64,000 bases of DNA from Haemonchus contortus (taxonomy: Eukaryota; Nematoda; Chromadorea; Rhabditida; Trichostrongylidae), in the NCBI GenBank assembly GCA_000469685.2, contig LS997563.1, positions 45,186,651 to 45,250,650 of the forward strand, read 5' to 3'. Positions 34,329 to 47,400 of this stretch are shown here, piece by piece. The notes under the pieces are model-generated. The model saw only the letters and a program-made list of their open reading frames with translations. It did no database searches and had not been told where the DNA came from. A program made the position numbers and the translations under genes. Each line of letters opens with the position of its first letter. The stretch's first letter is position 1.

Positions 34329-36974
34329 GTGAGTTGGATTTCTAGTTTTGATTTACTTATGTGGTTGCTCTTGGATTTTGGATTGTTCCTGGTTTCATAC
34401 TGCTTCCTTTTTTCTCCTTTTGATTTAACTTTGTAGCAGTTTCGATTATTTGCATTGTATTCAAATATGTAGAATATATGGAGTTTACAATATCGTGGTA
34501 GATAACTGTGTTCAGAGTTCATAGTGCGAAAGTCGTGCTAGAAGTGCGCGATTGGAGCCTAACTAGGTGTAAGCCACGCCCTCAGGTGGACGTGTGTGCA
34601 TGATGTCAGCCCAACTGCTTCAGTACTGATAGTCACGGCTCTTTGATACATATCACACAATATTACGCCTGTTTCATCTTTTCTCTAAAAGGCTGAGACA
34701 GTGGCAGAAATATTCTGTTGTCGTAGCTTGCTCTATGTGAAAGTGATCGTCAGCCCGAAACCACATTTGAGCACAAATCTAACTTTTTCTCAGTAATCGA
34801 TCTCATAACTTCTTCACGTTCATTTTTCACCCGGATTCGCTAGATGTATCTGCCAATTTTCATTCAATAGACTGTATTGTGCATTCCAAGCATTTCTTAA
34901 ATTTTCTAGTTTTATCGTACTCTGAAAATGATTTCATTCTTTTACCAACAGCAGCAAATTTTTTATTTCATTCGATTACCAGCAGCAGCAATTTTTTGTA
35001 TGTCTTTATGAATAAGACATCTTAAAGACGAGGTCGTCATGGTTTCTGTTTGCCCCCAACCAGATTTTGTAGAACTCTTTGCTCTTTGGATCCGTTCTTT
35101 TTGTCGTTCCGTCGCATATCCCCGAATCTAGTCATATCCTTTGGCCTAGCTACTGGTGTTCCAATCCCTTGAGCGGAAGATATTCGACGGATGGCTGATG
35201 ATGTGCCATCCAATAAGCAGGATGTCGTCAATCCATGACTCGTTAATGAAGCCTAGTCAGGATCTAGCCGTGCATGAAATTTGCTTCTGATTTGGCTTAC
35301 CCTTGGACTAATTCTCAGAAGATTCGGGTGATTGTGTTGGGAATCCAGAGAAACGCAAGCAGCTTCGACTTCGATCTCTGGGTCCAAAAAAAGCTCATTG
35401 CATCTGAAGAGCAGTGTTATGGAATCCATGAGTGTTTTGAAAAACTTGGGTAAATATTTGTAATCGGAGTATTCGAAGTAGATTTTTTTCTTTTTTCTTT
35501 TTTTTTGTGTGTAGAGTGCTCTTTAGCCTCCATGTTCAGAGCGATTTATAATTCTTATTTATGTTGTGCGTTAGTCGTTCGTCATCGAGGAGTAATGCTG
35601 TAACAAGTAAATAAGTAAACAAATTGAGAAACGTGATCGATTTTGGATGTCATTTCCTCAAGAATCATGTTGAGAAGTACAGCGTAGCAGTACTGTAGTG
35701 ACCTAGGCGTCGGAGGATAGCGGACAAAACAGGCACCCCATTTCTTCAAAAAAAAAGCTGTCTGGAAACCATTCTCCGCTGGAAATTGACCCCATTCCCG
35801 AGGCGAGTGATAGGATTCAGAATGGACGCCAAAATTGTTCTTGTATGGCTGCTGTATTGGTTCCCTTTCCCAAATGAGAACACGAAATTTCGTTCACTGG
35901 CGGGCATCGGCACATTTATCGAGCATAACTGGGAGGTGCCGTTCAGCGTTGTCGTTGTAAATGCAGTCGCAGTATAGACGTTAAATTCGTTAGCAATGTG
36001 CCAGAAGCAATTAGTGAATGCTGTCGACTTTCGAGATGCCGTCCCGAACTCGGTTTTCAACGATCGTTTTCTTCCGTCAGCAGCCATATCCTTTGCATTA
36101 TTCTTCCACTTGAGTAGGCTAATTTCTTTCTAAAAAATAGTATTATCTAAGTATATTTCTATATCGCTAGGTAATGTTATGAATGGTGTCAAAAGTGAGC
36201 CTTTCAAGCGATGAATATGTATGCAGTAAACCCACGTCTACAACTCATTTTTTATTTTATTTCAGCTTTTGACTGCAGTTTTTTGTTTATCATTGCACTT
36301 ATGACTTATATTCGTCTTATATTTCCATGTCAAAGATATTCAATTGTTTTTCAAATGAGAAATATTCGTCTCTTTTGTATTTTGTTTGTTTAATTTTGCA
36401 TACAAGTGCATAATCAATTCAAAGAGCAAACAAAAGCATAAAATAGAGACGTTATCCTTGAATATTTTAGTGGGCCTACGGGCGGAGGACCATCATGCAC
36501 TAACTTTACCAAAGATATTCAATTTTGATGCTCCATGCTGGGATTCAATCCATTTGGGTAGTGCTAGATACGGTAGTTTCATGTGTCAGATGTTATTGTA
36601 TTGTGCTCTGCTTCCCGTCCCGAGCAGGTTTTATTAGTTAGACAGGCCATTCCGAGGCAATTCTCATGTTTAAGGGAATTGTTAATCAGATGCGCGATGT
36701 TTTCGGGTTTCTAACGGTTCTTCTTATTTCGTTTTGAATCATTACCGCGTTTACAGCTTGCCATTAATGCACGACAGAATCCGCTAATAGCTGAACCTGC
36801 TTTGCTGTCTGAGGGACGGAGGTTGCCAGAGATGTGTCGAGAAGGGGGCGGTCCGAACCATCGCCTTAGACTTGCTTCTTGGAAATTTTTGTCTTGTCTA
36901 AGGTCTATTAGGCATGAAGTTCTGACTTTTCTAGTTCTCACCACTTTAGTTTCACGTGTATCATGAATCCTCTG
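34329..36974. other. no recognised feature
   Basis: No repeat ends, matched splice sites or recognisable protein words were found here. Confidence 0.45.
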
Positions 36975-37421
36975 TAAACTTGAAACGACAAAAATGGTTC
37001 CTGGCATATCTGCCAAAAATGAATTTCTGGCCCCCAAGTGTAGCACCAAGGACGCTGTAGGTTGAAAAACGGCCTAGATAGGGCGCAATAATGGTCCCAT
37101 AATCAGCCTAGCCGACATACACACCCAATGGCGGACGAGTTCTCACGCCATTGTGGGGGCTGTAGAGGAGGTACCATTCGCACCAGGACGCACACGTTGT
37201 TTGCAGGCAATTTACTGTAGCCACCTAGACGCAATGTAACACAGATTTGGATGACTCGTCCAGTAACCTTTTCCACGCAACTTTTGTCGCCACATTCTCG
37301 TCCAAACCCTGATTTTACTACTTTAGGAGAACTTTTTTTTTCTGACAATGAGTACGCCGATCTTTGCGTTTTCTTCGCCACTTTTGCAACTAAAAATCCC
37401 AGAATTATCGCGAATAGTGCC
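36975..37421. repeat. TIR element, copy 3 (diverged)
   Basis: A diverged relative of 20298-20791 in the same orientation. Matching points in order are AAAATGGTTCCTGG near the left end, AAAACGGCC, GACGAGTTCTCACGCCATT against GACGAGTTTCACTGGCATT, and the right end GAATTATCGCGAATAGTGCC against AAATTATCGTGAACTGTGCC. Similarity is patchy and the terminal repeats are decayed. Confidence 0.6.
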
Positions 37422-37979
37422 ATCAAGTTTGTTAGGTGGGAAGAAGGGGATGACATGGATTACAATAACTTTTAGGCTTCATTCTCAGCTGACTGTGCTG
37501 ATGTTAGTTCCCGATTCTGTTCCTCTCTTCTGTCCAATTACTTATTAGTTCCCGAATCGTACAAGACTTAACGGCATCAATCGGCACTACCCCATGTCCG
37601 CTTGAATGAGCTCGATACAATGTGGTACATAAGTACAGTCTTCCAAGACTAATATGTATAGAAATGCTTCTACAGTTCTAAATAGAACTCGTTACACCTC
37701 ACGTTTGTGAAGGGATTAAGTGGCGCTTGCATTTTTCCCATCCTGCTTACAAATGATGCAGTATAAGCTGTCCAGATCCTTTGAACATTTCGTGTGCTTT
37801 GCAAGGCAATAAGCAAATTGGTGGTGATGGCCCCCGTAGGATAGCATTAGCTGTGTGAGAGAGTGTTCGACCCACCTTCTTGCTCCTTGTTTGGAAGGCG
37901 ATTGCAAGAGCCCTGTTCTCCCTTAATGCCATGTTGAATCTTCAGCTTGCTATGTTCAGCGTCTATTCTATTCTTGTAG

Positions 37980-38080
37980 AGCATGTAAATGCTAAAGAAA
38001 GGCTTTCGGACTCGAATTCTAAGCGAATGTTAAAATACGAATTGCACACGAAAGATAAATTGGAAGCAATGAATAAGCCG
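37980..38080 (+). CDS. Gene 1 exon C
   Basis: A 101-nt exon between CTATTCTTGTAG and AAGCCG|GTGAGA. It starts with two bases, completing the codon begun by exon B, and then has 33 codons ending at phase 0. The other two frames hit stops within a few codons. The peptide begins HVNAKERLSDSNSKRM and ends KDKLEAMNKP; it is basic and polar, perhaps helical. The phase agreement with B (phase 1) and D (phase 0) is the main support. No known domain. Confidence 0.65.
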
Positions 38081-38624
38081 GTGAGAAATGAAGAAAAGTT
38101 TTTTATTGATCAAATTTGTAGGTAGCTTACATGCATACCTTGATTATTCCGAAGAGCCATGCTATAATTAGACAAACGCGCGTATTCTAAAGTTTTTGAT
38201 AGGAACCGTTTGGAAGGTTGTACTCAGCTTGGTTTAAGAGCAAGGTTAAAAGAAGACATGTTCAAATATAGAAAATAGGGTTTTAAGTAAGAGGGTTTCA
38301 GTGAGCAGTGTCTGTTTCTGTATGAACCTTATATAAGCTTGAGCACGGAAGGAAGTGGGAAATTTGCTTGGGTTTATAGACTGGCTTCTTTATATCTTTG
38401 CAGTCAACCTTTAATCAGCTACTTTGTCTCTTCTGACAGGCGAAGTTTTTCTTCATTTCTCAACGGCTTATTCATGACCTTCATTTTATTTTTCTTTCTC
38501 GATTGAGTTTTCTTGGTTTGATTACTCTAACAAAATTATTATTTATTCTATTATTCTATTATTTTATTATAACTATTTATTTATTTCATTTTTTATTTAT
38601 TCATTTGATGCGCAAAAAGAATAA

Positions 38625-38718
38625 ATGAGTCTTCATGACATATTATCGACGATCAGTAAGGATAGCACAACCCACAATTATCCGAAAGGAATTAGTAATT
38701 CGTCAAGCAAGGGGTCTG
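38625..38718 (+). CDS. candidate alternative exon
   Basis: An ATG at 38625 opens MSLHDILSTISKDSTTHNYP and so on, and a good donor follows at TCTG|GTGAGA with phase 1. A TAA lies directly upstream in frame, so it could only be a first exon, or an internal one entered at the AG of GATCAG (38657) with another phase. If it splices to an acceptor at 42362 (TTTCGTAG) it would join in frame to TTPFSYDNFDEL of exon D. No promoter or trans-splice site is evident. The call is weak. Confidence 0.25.
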
Positions 38719-38744
38719 GTGAGAATAACATTGAGAAAGAGTGA

Positions 38745-40261
38745 TCTCTGTCATTGGAGTGGCTAAAGAAAAGCTTTTATCCATATTTATTTATTTCCAT
38801 TCACATTATGGATGGAGTGTCGTGAAGCCAGGAGATTCGACTACCTTGATTTACAATCGTTTATCACTTCTGCTTGAATTTTCAAGCTTACTATTTACAA
38901 CTTTTATAACTTTATGGCATGAATTCTTAATGCTTATCAAATTGGACTGATGTATAACTGATATGAGTTTCACAAGCCTTACAATGGAGTGAGTATACTA
39001 CTCCCCTTTCCCAAGTAAAGATTCGAGTGACAGCTTTCAAGGAAGTGATTTCTGTAGGCGGAGTGTATCGGCTTCAGGATTCTAGAAGATTAGTGAGGTG
39101 ACGTGCGGCGTCTGAGTTGGATTAGTTAGATTGATTTCTCTTGGCGCATTGCTTTCTGAAAAATACTCTTCATAAAAGCTTTTTTCTCGAAGTCGTCTAA
39201 AAGCTGATTGTAGGGTGCGTAATTGCTTTTAGAAAGTCGCCCCTGCCAACTTACTCGATTCTTCATGGAAGTTGATTATAAGAAGCTGTGTACCCCGAGT
39301 CCTGGGCTACTTATAGCACTGTTCCCAATCTCTAGTTATCTCCAGAGGATTTCTGGGAGAGAGTCTTGGAAAATTCGAAAATTTGCGATTTTTCCTACCA
39401 GTTCCCAGTCTTTTGACATCAACTGTAAGTTTCTTTGCTTTCATAGCGACTGAGAGCCCTTGTCGACCTACCTGTAGGCATAACGGTTTGAATTCATCCA
39501 GCAAAGATGAGAATTCCCTTCGGTCGCTCGTGTTCAAACCAACTATGTGGATTGTCAAATTATGGCCCGCCTATTATACTCAATTTTATATTGATTATGA
39601 TTTGGTGTAAGCTGAAATACCCTGTCATAGTGTTTATATTATCGGCTTGACTGATTCTCCTAGTCAAACATTAACTTTCGAGTAATAATTTTTTCCATAT
39701 GCTAGTGTTGTTCAGTGTGGGAACTCGCCCTGACAGTTTTTTGATGATTTGCCCAAACAAAGCTGTTCAAGAGTCGGCATCGCTGGGAGTTCAAGTCGTC
39801 CTGTGTTTTTTGTAGCAAAAAAACCTGCCAACTCATTTCGTGAGACGGAAAAGGCAATGAAAGTATAAAAAATGATTGTGAAATGTAAATGATTTTACAA
39901 TAGAAGTGAATGATATTGGTTTTTAAGCAGTAGTAGTCAAAATCGCTCATTTCTTTTTCGATCGCCCTTTTCTCTAACCTATTTCCTGCCAGTTTATTCC
40001 TTGTATTCCCGACCTGATCATGTTGTTTTCTCGTAACCATCGAGACTTTTCTTTATCGTAACATCCTTTTCTTAGTCGTCACTCTTCGCTCAGTTTCCCT
40101 CTCTGAAGCTCCTGAAGCTCCTTCAAAATTATCTGTCTTCTCTTTTCTCTTTATACTTCTTTTTTCAGCAAGCTTTTCATATTATGCCGCTCACTATCCA
40201 TTCTTTTTCATTTTTCTGCTTCTTCTTACTCTAGTTTCCTCTGTATTTCCTTCTTATAAGC
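38745..40261. other. no recognised feature
   Basis: AT-rich sequence; no gene or repeat is supported. Confidence 0.5.
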
Positions 40262-40450
40262 GTATGTAGGGGGTTAGTGGCAAGCATGCCCGGTCTTGCT
40301 CCAAGTACCGAATCGATACTCGCCAATGCCAGTCGATCCTTCCCCCAGGGGTCAAGACATCGGCTAGCCACGTATACACAATACCGCTAACTAGTAAGCA
40401 TCTGACAATGAGTAGAAGTCGAATACCGGGGACTAAAACGGGATTGATTG
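40262..40450 (+). repeat. tRNA-derived SINE, copy 6 (diverged)
   Basis: A strongly diverged copy. GTTAGTGGCAAG stands where box A is expected, followed by CGAATCGATACTCGCCAATG, CCCCCAGGGGTC, GGCTAGCCAC and the tail GAAGTCGAATACCGGGG then ACGGGATTGATTG. Order and spacing agree with copy 2, with a shortened middle. Confidence 0.5.
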
Positions 40451-42002
40451 ACACTACAAATTTTAGACTTTATTTCCTCTTTGTCAGTTTTGCTTTCAGT
40501 CTGTTTGCAGTTTGTCTGTTGTAGCTTTCTCGGCACCCTGCATAATTAAGGCTTGATTGTCGGTATGATTACTAGCTTAACTCTTCCTTTAGTGGTGACC
40601 CTCTGTGAAGGTTGGAACCATAGGGGAGTAAAGATACACAATAGCACTCTCAAAGGTGCCATAAATGTATGTCCCCAATGGTTTGGATCATATCCACACC
40701 CTTATTGAATTCCTCTTCATGTCGATTAGGCACAACTTACATCTTTAGAGTCGATCAATGGACAAAGCATGTCCTCACTAAGCCTGGTTTTTCGTTTGTA
40801 TTCAATGTAATCGTCGGAACAAGAAGCTTTAATCAAGTAGAATGGCCTTGGAATCGATTCCCGCTTAGAAATACCATAATCCTTATCATAAAACCCAATC
40901 GTTTTCATTTACCAAGGTTCTAGGAAATGCTTGATAGGATAAAAATCCTTTAAAGCGCTGGTACAATGTGTCAGCCTTGAGTGGGGTACAAAGTCTTTAG
41001 ATATTTCTTGATTAACTTCTGAGTATTCTCATGTTCCATGGTCTCAGACTGAGATTGTTTCTGGTAAGGGATTGTCAGGAGACACGTGATTACTATCAGG
41101 TATAATAAACTATGCTCTAATAGGGCACACGGAATTCGTTAATATATCACATTATAAAGTTCATAGCCATTGCGAACCTTAATTATTATGACCTGTACTC
41201 GATTTAAATGCTTCCGCTTTGCTCAGTATGTAGTGGTCTGATCGGTGAACATTTCCTGTAAATTGTTGCATTGCAAATTGTTGGTTAGGCTGTCAAATGA
41301 ATGTTTTTGTTTTAAGACGAGAATGAACCCATCATTTGGGAGCAGAATAATAGTAATTAGATCTGTGCTCATTCTCATTGTCTGTAAACTCCCTACGTGA
41401 CCAAATATTCGATCCAGCTTCCAACGAAGTTATTGTGTTTGAGGCAGTAAGATTAGCGTTGACTCGTTTGAAACATTCTGTCCCTTTTGCGTTCTAATCT
41501 GATGATTCCTTTCTAAGTGATCCTCGATTTTCAAAAGAAGACGTACTTGATGTAGTCTGACCATGGTTCAGTGATGAGGCCAGCCATTTCGTGCCCCCAA
41601 GCCAGTCAGGTCGTCTTAGATGGTGCAGTTACCTATGAGGGAGATGGGCTGGATACCCCGTTCCCTACCCTCACAGCTGAGGTATGACAGCCTTTATGCT
41701 CGGATCTCTTCAGCAACATTTACTGAAGTAGGAGCTCAAAGATGAAAGAAGCAATCAAGGTTTTTTTCACTTCACAGTCTCAAAGACCGCAGGCTTCTTT
41801 GAATGAATGATCAAAAAACATGGGCATCAGATGGCAGAAAACCGTGGAAGATGTGGATGAATTCGTACTTTCCTGAACATGAATCTATTCTGGATAATAA
41901 ACCTTCCTCAACAGTAGTTGGACTCCCAACAGCTGTGAAGCCACTGCAAAATAGAATCCAATCGTAGTTCCACATTTATTTCTATATCATACCTATGTTC
42001 GG
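40451..42002. other. no recognised feature
   Basis: No supported features; the region between Gene 1 exons C and D. Confidence 0.5.
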
Positions 42003-42120
42003 AAGTGGTGTAATGGCAAGTACCACCCTATCCATATGCATGGTCACAGGATTGAATCCCGTATCGATATCCGCCTAGGCCAACCAAGCTCTCATCTCTC
42101 CGGGGGAATAGTTGAACATC
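42003..42120 (+). repeat. tRNA-derived SINE, copy 7 (head)
   Basis: Box A-like GTGGTGTAATGGC (42005-42017) and box B-like AGGATTGAATCCC (42048-42060) are followed by GTATCGATATCCGCC, GGCCAACCAAG and CATCTCTCCGGGGG. The copy breaks off before the body block. It lies about 130 bp upstream of exon D. Confidence 0.8.
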
Positions 42121-42254
42121 CGAAGACTTTAAAGAATTATTATATTTATTATTGTTTTAATCTTTTTTTGTATTGCATTGCTGTTTGTATTTTTTATACT
42201 TTTTTCATCCAACTCTATACATTTTTGGCATTTTTAACCACTTTATTGACTTAG

Positions 42255-42426
42255 GGAGGGGAGCTCAACATCGATTTATACCAGTTGTTGTCTGAAAGTC
42301 CTGAAAAATTACTATTTCATGTCGATACCGTTCTTACTACGACCCTATGCCGATTTCGTAGATACGACCCCTTTTTCATATGATAACTTTGATGAGCTGA
42401 AGGATCCACGACATGGGATAATCTTG
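42255..42426 (+). CDS. Gene 1 exon D, with frame problem
   Basis: The acceptor is strong (a T-rich tract ending TTGACTTAG) and the donor is TCTTG|GTAAAG. From the phase-0 start the frame reads GGELNIDLYQLLSESPEKLL, then HVDTVLTTTLCRFRRYDPFF, and hits TGA at 42381. The downstream half is open in another frame, TTPFSYDNFDELKDPRHGII, and ends at phase 0 as exon E requires. The exon is 172 nt, one more than 57 codons. Removing one base in the run CCCCTTTTT (42368-42376) would join the two halves seamlessly. Alternatives are a 64-nt intron using the weak donor GAAA|GTCCTG and the acceptor TTTCGTAG, or a true frameshift. No domain recognised. Confidence 0.6.
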
Positions 42427-43613
42427 GTAAAGAAGGCTCCGATCGAGAAAGCGGAAACGCCTTTCAGGTGTACGTGCCACAGGAGCACTACTGAGAAAGC
42501 TGCCATACTGCATTTCCTATTTAATGTACGTCATTACTAATTGCTGGCTAATCCGTTGCACTGAGATGAGGAAGTTGTGAATTATCACGTCATTTTTACG
42601 GCGCTCGCTGTGTCTGATGCTTTACTAAATGCCTGCTCAGACTTTATTCTTTGGAGTACCTTCTTTATCCGTTGTGAATAACTCAATCACGAGGTGGAGG
42701 TGAGCTTTAGCATTGTCAAGCGGCATCACTACCGCTCGTATGCTCCGACGATCACGTCCCTTACCTTAACCACCTACCTGCCTTCACCAATCAAGCATTA
42801 AATCCTCCGGTTCGACCAACTGTTATCGGACTTTTATGGGAAGGTAAAAGTACTGCAATCCTGCTTAGAAGTGGAACTAAAGGACGGCTAAAATGTCAAA
42901 AAGGTTCTTTGCATTCAACCTTCCACCCATGGACCATGATACTCATCTTTTGATGTGGATAGGTCAACCTTCACCATGCTCTGCCGGTGTCCCCAGCAGC
43001 GGTTCTGCTTATTTTTCGAATCCTCGTTCTGACTTGCAAGGCTAAATGCAGCAGCTGTATGTTTTTGTTGGCCAAGCTGGACTCGATTTATTCGTTTGGA
43101 CTGACGAGAATTTAATTCTTCGGTGTCACTCAGTTTAACGTAGTATCGTCATAGTCAACAAAGCATCACGTCAATATAAACAATCGAAAACAATGGGTTA
43201 CAGGGTTGCACCATTCAAGAATAGACGGGGATCACGCGAGTTTGCATTTTGCCTCATGATAATGTGTACGATTACATCAGCATGAGATTTTTTTGTATAG
43301 CTGGTTGTACCCTTTTAAGGAGGTGGAATGAGCTTCTGACAACACTACTGCTGCCGCTTGCAAATCGCGAAAAATTCGCGCGAAAGTCTCGAGGCGCGCA
43401 TTTATTACGAGTCTCGGTTATGGACTTCATCGTAAAAAGTTGATAATCTGATTCCCAAGATTTACGGAGTTCTTTTTTGTGATTTTATTAGCATTATAGC
43501 AACTGATTGAAAGTTGTTGTGTATTTGTAAGGGTCACTGAATTATCGGTAATGGCCAATAATGTTTTGTCGTTTTTTTGAATTATCCTTTTCACCTGACG
43601 GCAGACGTCTTGT
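42427..43613. other. no recognised feature
   Basis: Presumed intron between exons D and E. No exon or repeat identified before the SINE copy. Confidence 0.5.
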
Positions 43614-43875
43614 GGTAGCAAGTGGCGCACCATTACCTCGGATGGTCCATGCTCGAAAACCGATCGTACTCGCCCAAACCAACCGAATCTTCCATCCCTC
43701 CGGGGGTATCGGTGTCAGACTCGTCTGGGAGGATAGAAGCACTGACTTGTACATCGGGTGGCCACCGCAAGTCATTTGTATAGGCCACATTCGCATTCAA
43801 TTCGCCACGACGAATCTGAATAGAAGTCGAACGTGGTGGCACATCCTAAAAAAAGGGTTGATTAATGTTAAAGAT
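43614..43875 (+). repeat. tRNA-derived SINE, copy 8
   Basis: The body is very well preserved: CATCCCTCCGGGGGTATCGG, CAGACTCGTCTGGGAGGATA, AAGCACTGACTTGTACATCG, GGCCACCGCAAGTCA, TGTATAGGCCACATTC and GAAGTCGAACGTGGTGGCAC. The head is decayed, with box B reduced to CATGCTCGAAAACC. The tail reads AGGGTTGATTAATG. Confidence 0.85.
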
Positions 43876-44321
43876 TGGGCCTTCTATTCTTTCCATCACC
43901 TGGAGGTATTGACTTTTTTCAAATCCCGTTGAAAAGGTGAACGGATATGAAAGTGCGAGCCATTAACCAGATCCTTTCGAGTCGTGCCATTAGAATTAAG
44001 TGAAGCACTCTTGAAAGTGCCATGCCGCCCCTGAACGATTCCATAAAGGACGATCTGATATTGTAATCAACATTTTGATTCTAAAAAATGAATTTTAATT
44101 TAAACATAGCCGCTCAAATGCATGATAGTAAGCTTGTTCAGATTTCTAAAGGGCAAGCCATGGTATGGTTTGTGGAGAGTAGTAGATTTATAATGGAATC
44201 GGAAGTACACGATTAAGCATTTAAATGAATAGACAAGAAGGGCACGAAACCACCGACACATTTAATCCTGAAGAGTTCTTGGAATTATGGAGCTTCACCG
44301 ATGTCGTTGGAAATGAAAACT

Positions 44322-44477
44322 CATGACTTGCGGTGGCCAGCCGATGTACAAGTCAGTGCTTTTATCCTCTCAGACGAGTCGGGTACCAGTTAACCGACCT
44401 CGAAGGGATGGAAGGCTCGGTTGGTATAGGCGTGTAACGATTCGGGATTTGAACCCATGACCACTGCACCACCTACA
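44322..44477 (-). repeat. tRNA-derived SINE, copy 9 (head and body)
   Basis: A minus-strand copy. Its head, read on the minus strand, is GTAGGTGGTGCAGTGGTCATG followed closely by GGTTCAAATCCCG. The plus strand shows TTGCGGTGGCCAGCCGATG, TACAAGTCAGTGCTT, CCTCTCAGACGAGTCGGGTA and TTAACCGACC. The 3' tail is missing. Boxes A and B are close together, so part of the head is deleted. Confidence 0.85.
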
Positions 44478-47400
44478 ATAAAAAGTGTGACATCGACCGA
44501 TTTTTTGCCACTGCTTTTCTCCTGTTCAGTAGTGTGGGTAGATTTGCAAAAAAAGAGCCCGAATCACTTCAATGAAATTCTCGTTCGGATGTTAGTGCCG
44601 TCCTGCACATAGCCTTCGATGATCGTTTTCTTTTCTCGTTCAAAGATGTTCCTTCGTTGGGACTATTCATAGTTGGAGCTCCCAAGGCCCTAACAGTAGC
44701 CCTACATAGCTTACATCTCATGGAATCCCCAATCGAGAGTTTGTTCTCGTCAGCAAATCTGCTTCCTAGCTTATCAGGCGGGCAGCCTATGGAATTTAGA
44801 AGTAGGAGTAGCTTCGGGATTACTACTATGCAGGTGATTCCCACAAGCAATTGAGTTCCCATTGCATACGGTTTTAATTGCCTGAATGTAATCATCATTC
44901 ATGGCAGTGACTCACTGCTGGCAATAATGGAGGGAGACCAGTGAAAAACTATCTTCACTATAGCCATAAAGCGCTGTGCCTCAGGTAGAATAGTGGGAAA
45001 CAAAATGTGTACTCTTCGAGTAACGAAGTTGAAGTTCATTACAACTTGGCTATGCGATAATGAAATCGTATTCACTAGTGCAAACCCCTCTGGTGCATCA
45101 TAAAAAAGCTGACAATCCCTCGAAAGGTGTGTATGGCATGAATGTCTGAGGGCAAGAAGCCTGTGGAAGTATGTCACGCGGCGTTAAGACATTCTAACAC
45201 GGCGAAAGGGCACGTGAATTATTCCTTTATTTATCATTTCTGGAAATCAGTCTCTCTCCTTAGCACGAGGTCCGCATTTCCAGCTCTTCTAATGTTTCAG
45301 ACCTTGAATACTTTACAGTAAGGATGCTTGTACTTTGAGAGCATAGTGCTTGTGGACTTATTAAAAACCGAGGAGGAACGAGTGAGTAGGATAAACACAA
45401 TTAGATATTCAACGAAGCGAGCTGAAAAGGACACGGATTACCGATGCGTTCAAATAATTCTGGAGAGTTCGTTGGGATTGTCTAACCACAACGACTTTGT
45501 TCGATTCACTCGTAGGGTCTGGTCTGAACTTTACTATTCAGGGACTCGCTTCATTATCTCAAGAGATTTGTTGGCAGGGCGCACTGAAGGATTAGGTTGA
45601 GTTCGGAGGTTCCGTCTTAGAGTTCAGAAGGCAAAGGAAGGTGGTCTATTGAAGTCCTCCAAATGTCGACAAAGGTGGTTGTAAGTCGACGTAGTGGAAG
45701 AGCTCAGTAAGGAGGTCAGGTAGAGAGATGACTGTTCGACTGAAGTCTCTTCAATAAACGAAGGGCAGGAATGAAAGCAGGAATGGATGGGGATAGAGAA
45801 AATGATTGAAAGTGTAGGAGATAATCAGACTACGAAGGTGACCTTCTACACTCCTGGTTCAGTGGAAAAACTCATTCGGTTGGAATTACTACTGCAGTGT
45901 GTAATTCTGTGCAAGGGACATTGTTACTGCTGCTACTCCAAACTCATTTCTATTGTTTTGTAGCTTTACTATTTCTCATGAAGTTGAAAATGCTGTTGAT
46001 AGCTATGAATAAACAACACTGTGCTTCGTCCAGTATAAAGCCACGCGGCCACGTTCTTTCATTAGACGAAAAGGAATCATCCGGAAAACAAAGCCTCAAT
46101 TGGTATTCATTGTCTATTTGTTGTTGCCAGATCGCCGAAGCAGAAATCCACTGCAAATTTTCTGTTACGAATAGCTATTTTTGAATTTCCTCACCAATGA
46201 GAAAGCATTCAAATCGATCCTTACAATCTTTTTATTTACTTGTGTTTTATCCTTCAAGTCTTGTGAACTCACTTTATTCCTCCGTTGTGTCGAAAGGTAG
46301 TACGGAAGTGATCACCTGAAGATCAGGTGTCTCCTGAAGGTATTCCGTCTTGGCCAAATACACGTTCAATCGAACCCAGAACTTACACGGAAGCCGAATC
46401 CGCGGACTAATCCCCAATCGAGCTGAATTGAAATTCGAGACCTTTTTTTGTCCTCATAAACTTCTCTCAAGCGAAGCCAATCAGGAAAATAAAAACAAGG
46501 TTAATGCTGCTATGGATTTATTACCGGTGATTCATTTCTACGTAAATTTATTATGGAAAAATAGGGGAATTAATTATTCTGGATAGAATTGAGCTGTGTC
46601 TTTGATACAAACATTGTGTCCAACAGTTCTTGGTCATCCTTCATGGGAACATTTGGTAGAGTTGACCGAGAACTGATAATAGGTGAATTGTCGGGGTTCG
46701 GTCTGGTCTACAAATTCATTCGTTTTTTCCTTTTCATCTTTTATCCAGTTCGTTAATTCCTCCAGACCCTCTATGTATTCTATTCTTGTTTATACATCCT
46801 GGAATTTTGAATGTTCTGTTCGACATTTTTAGACTACAATCCTACAAAAGTCTTTGTGGGACTCACTTAATAAAATTAGCTTTTCTAAATAGTTGGAGCT
46901 GTTTTCTAGAAAAGTTCAGCACTCTGTAAACTTCTGAAAAGATCATGAGAAATTGTTCATGTGAAGAACAAATTTATAGTTACGGCATGCAATTGTTGCT
47001 TACCCAACTCTGGGCATTTCCACTTGGAAATGCTATGCCTTTCGCGTCCATTCAGATGATTCCATAATGATTCCATGTTTCCTTATTTGATCGAAAAGCG
47101 TCCACGAGGGAGGGGAGGAGAGGGTTCATATCCTCTGCGTATTGTAATTAATAATTCACCAAGTTCGAAAAAGACAAGTTTCTTCAGCAACTCGAGGTCA
47201 GCTTAGGTTCAGTCGAAAGTTTGAAGTCCATAGCTTGGCTACATAGCTATCTTCTGAAGCTCTTCATATTGTAGTCACGGTGGATTGGAGGTACTCAGAA
47301 GTTTCTCAATCGTACACGCAACGGAAATTTTTTTCGCGGAGTAGCAGACGGTATGCTGAGAGTTTATATATGCCACGATTCCCTTCATGACATGTTTTCC

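Noticed and set aside
44569..45177. Two adjoining minus-strand frames of 109 and 92 codons
   Set aside because: Considered as a receptor-like pseudogene, but no family motif could be seen in either.
46313..46329. Short inverted repeat CACCTGAAGATCAGGTG
   Set aside because: A 7-bp stem is expected by chance many times in a window of this size.
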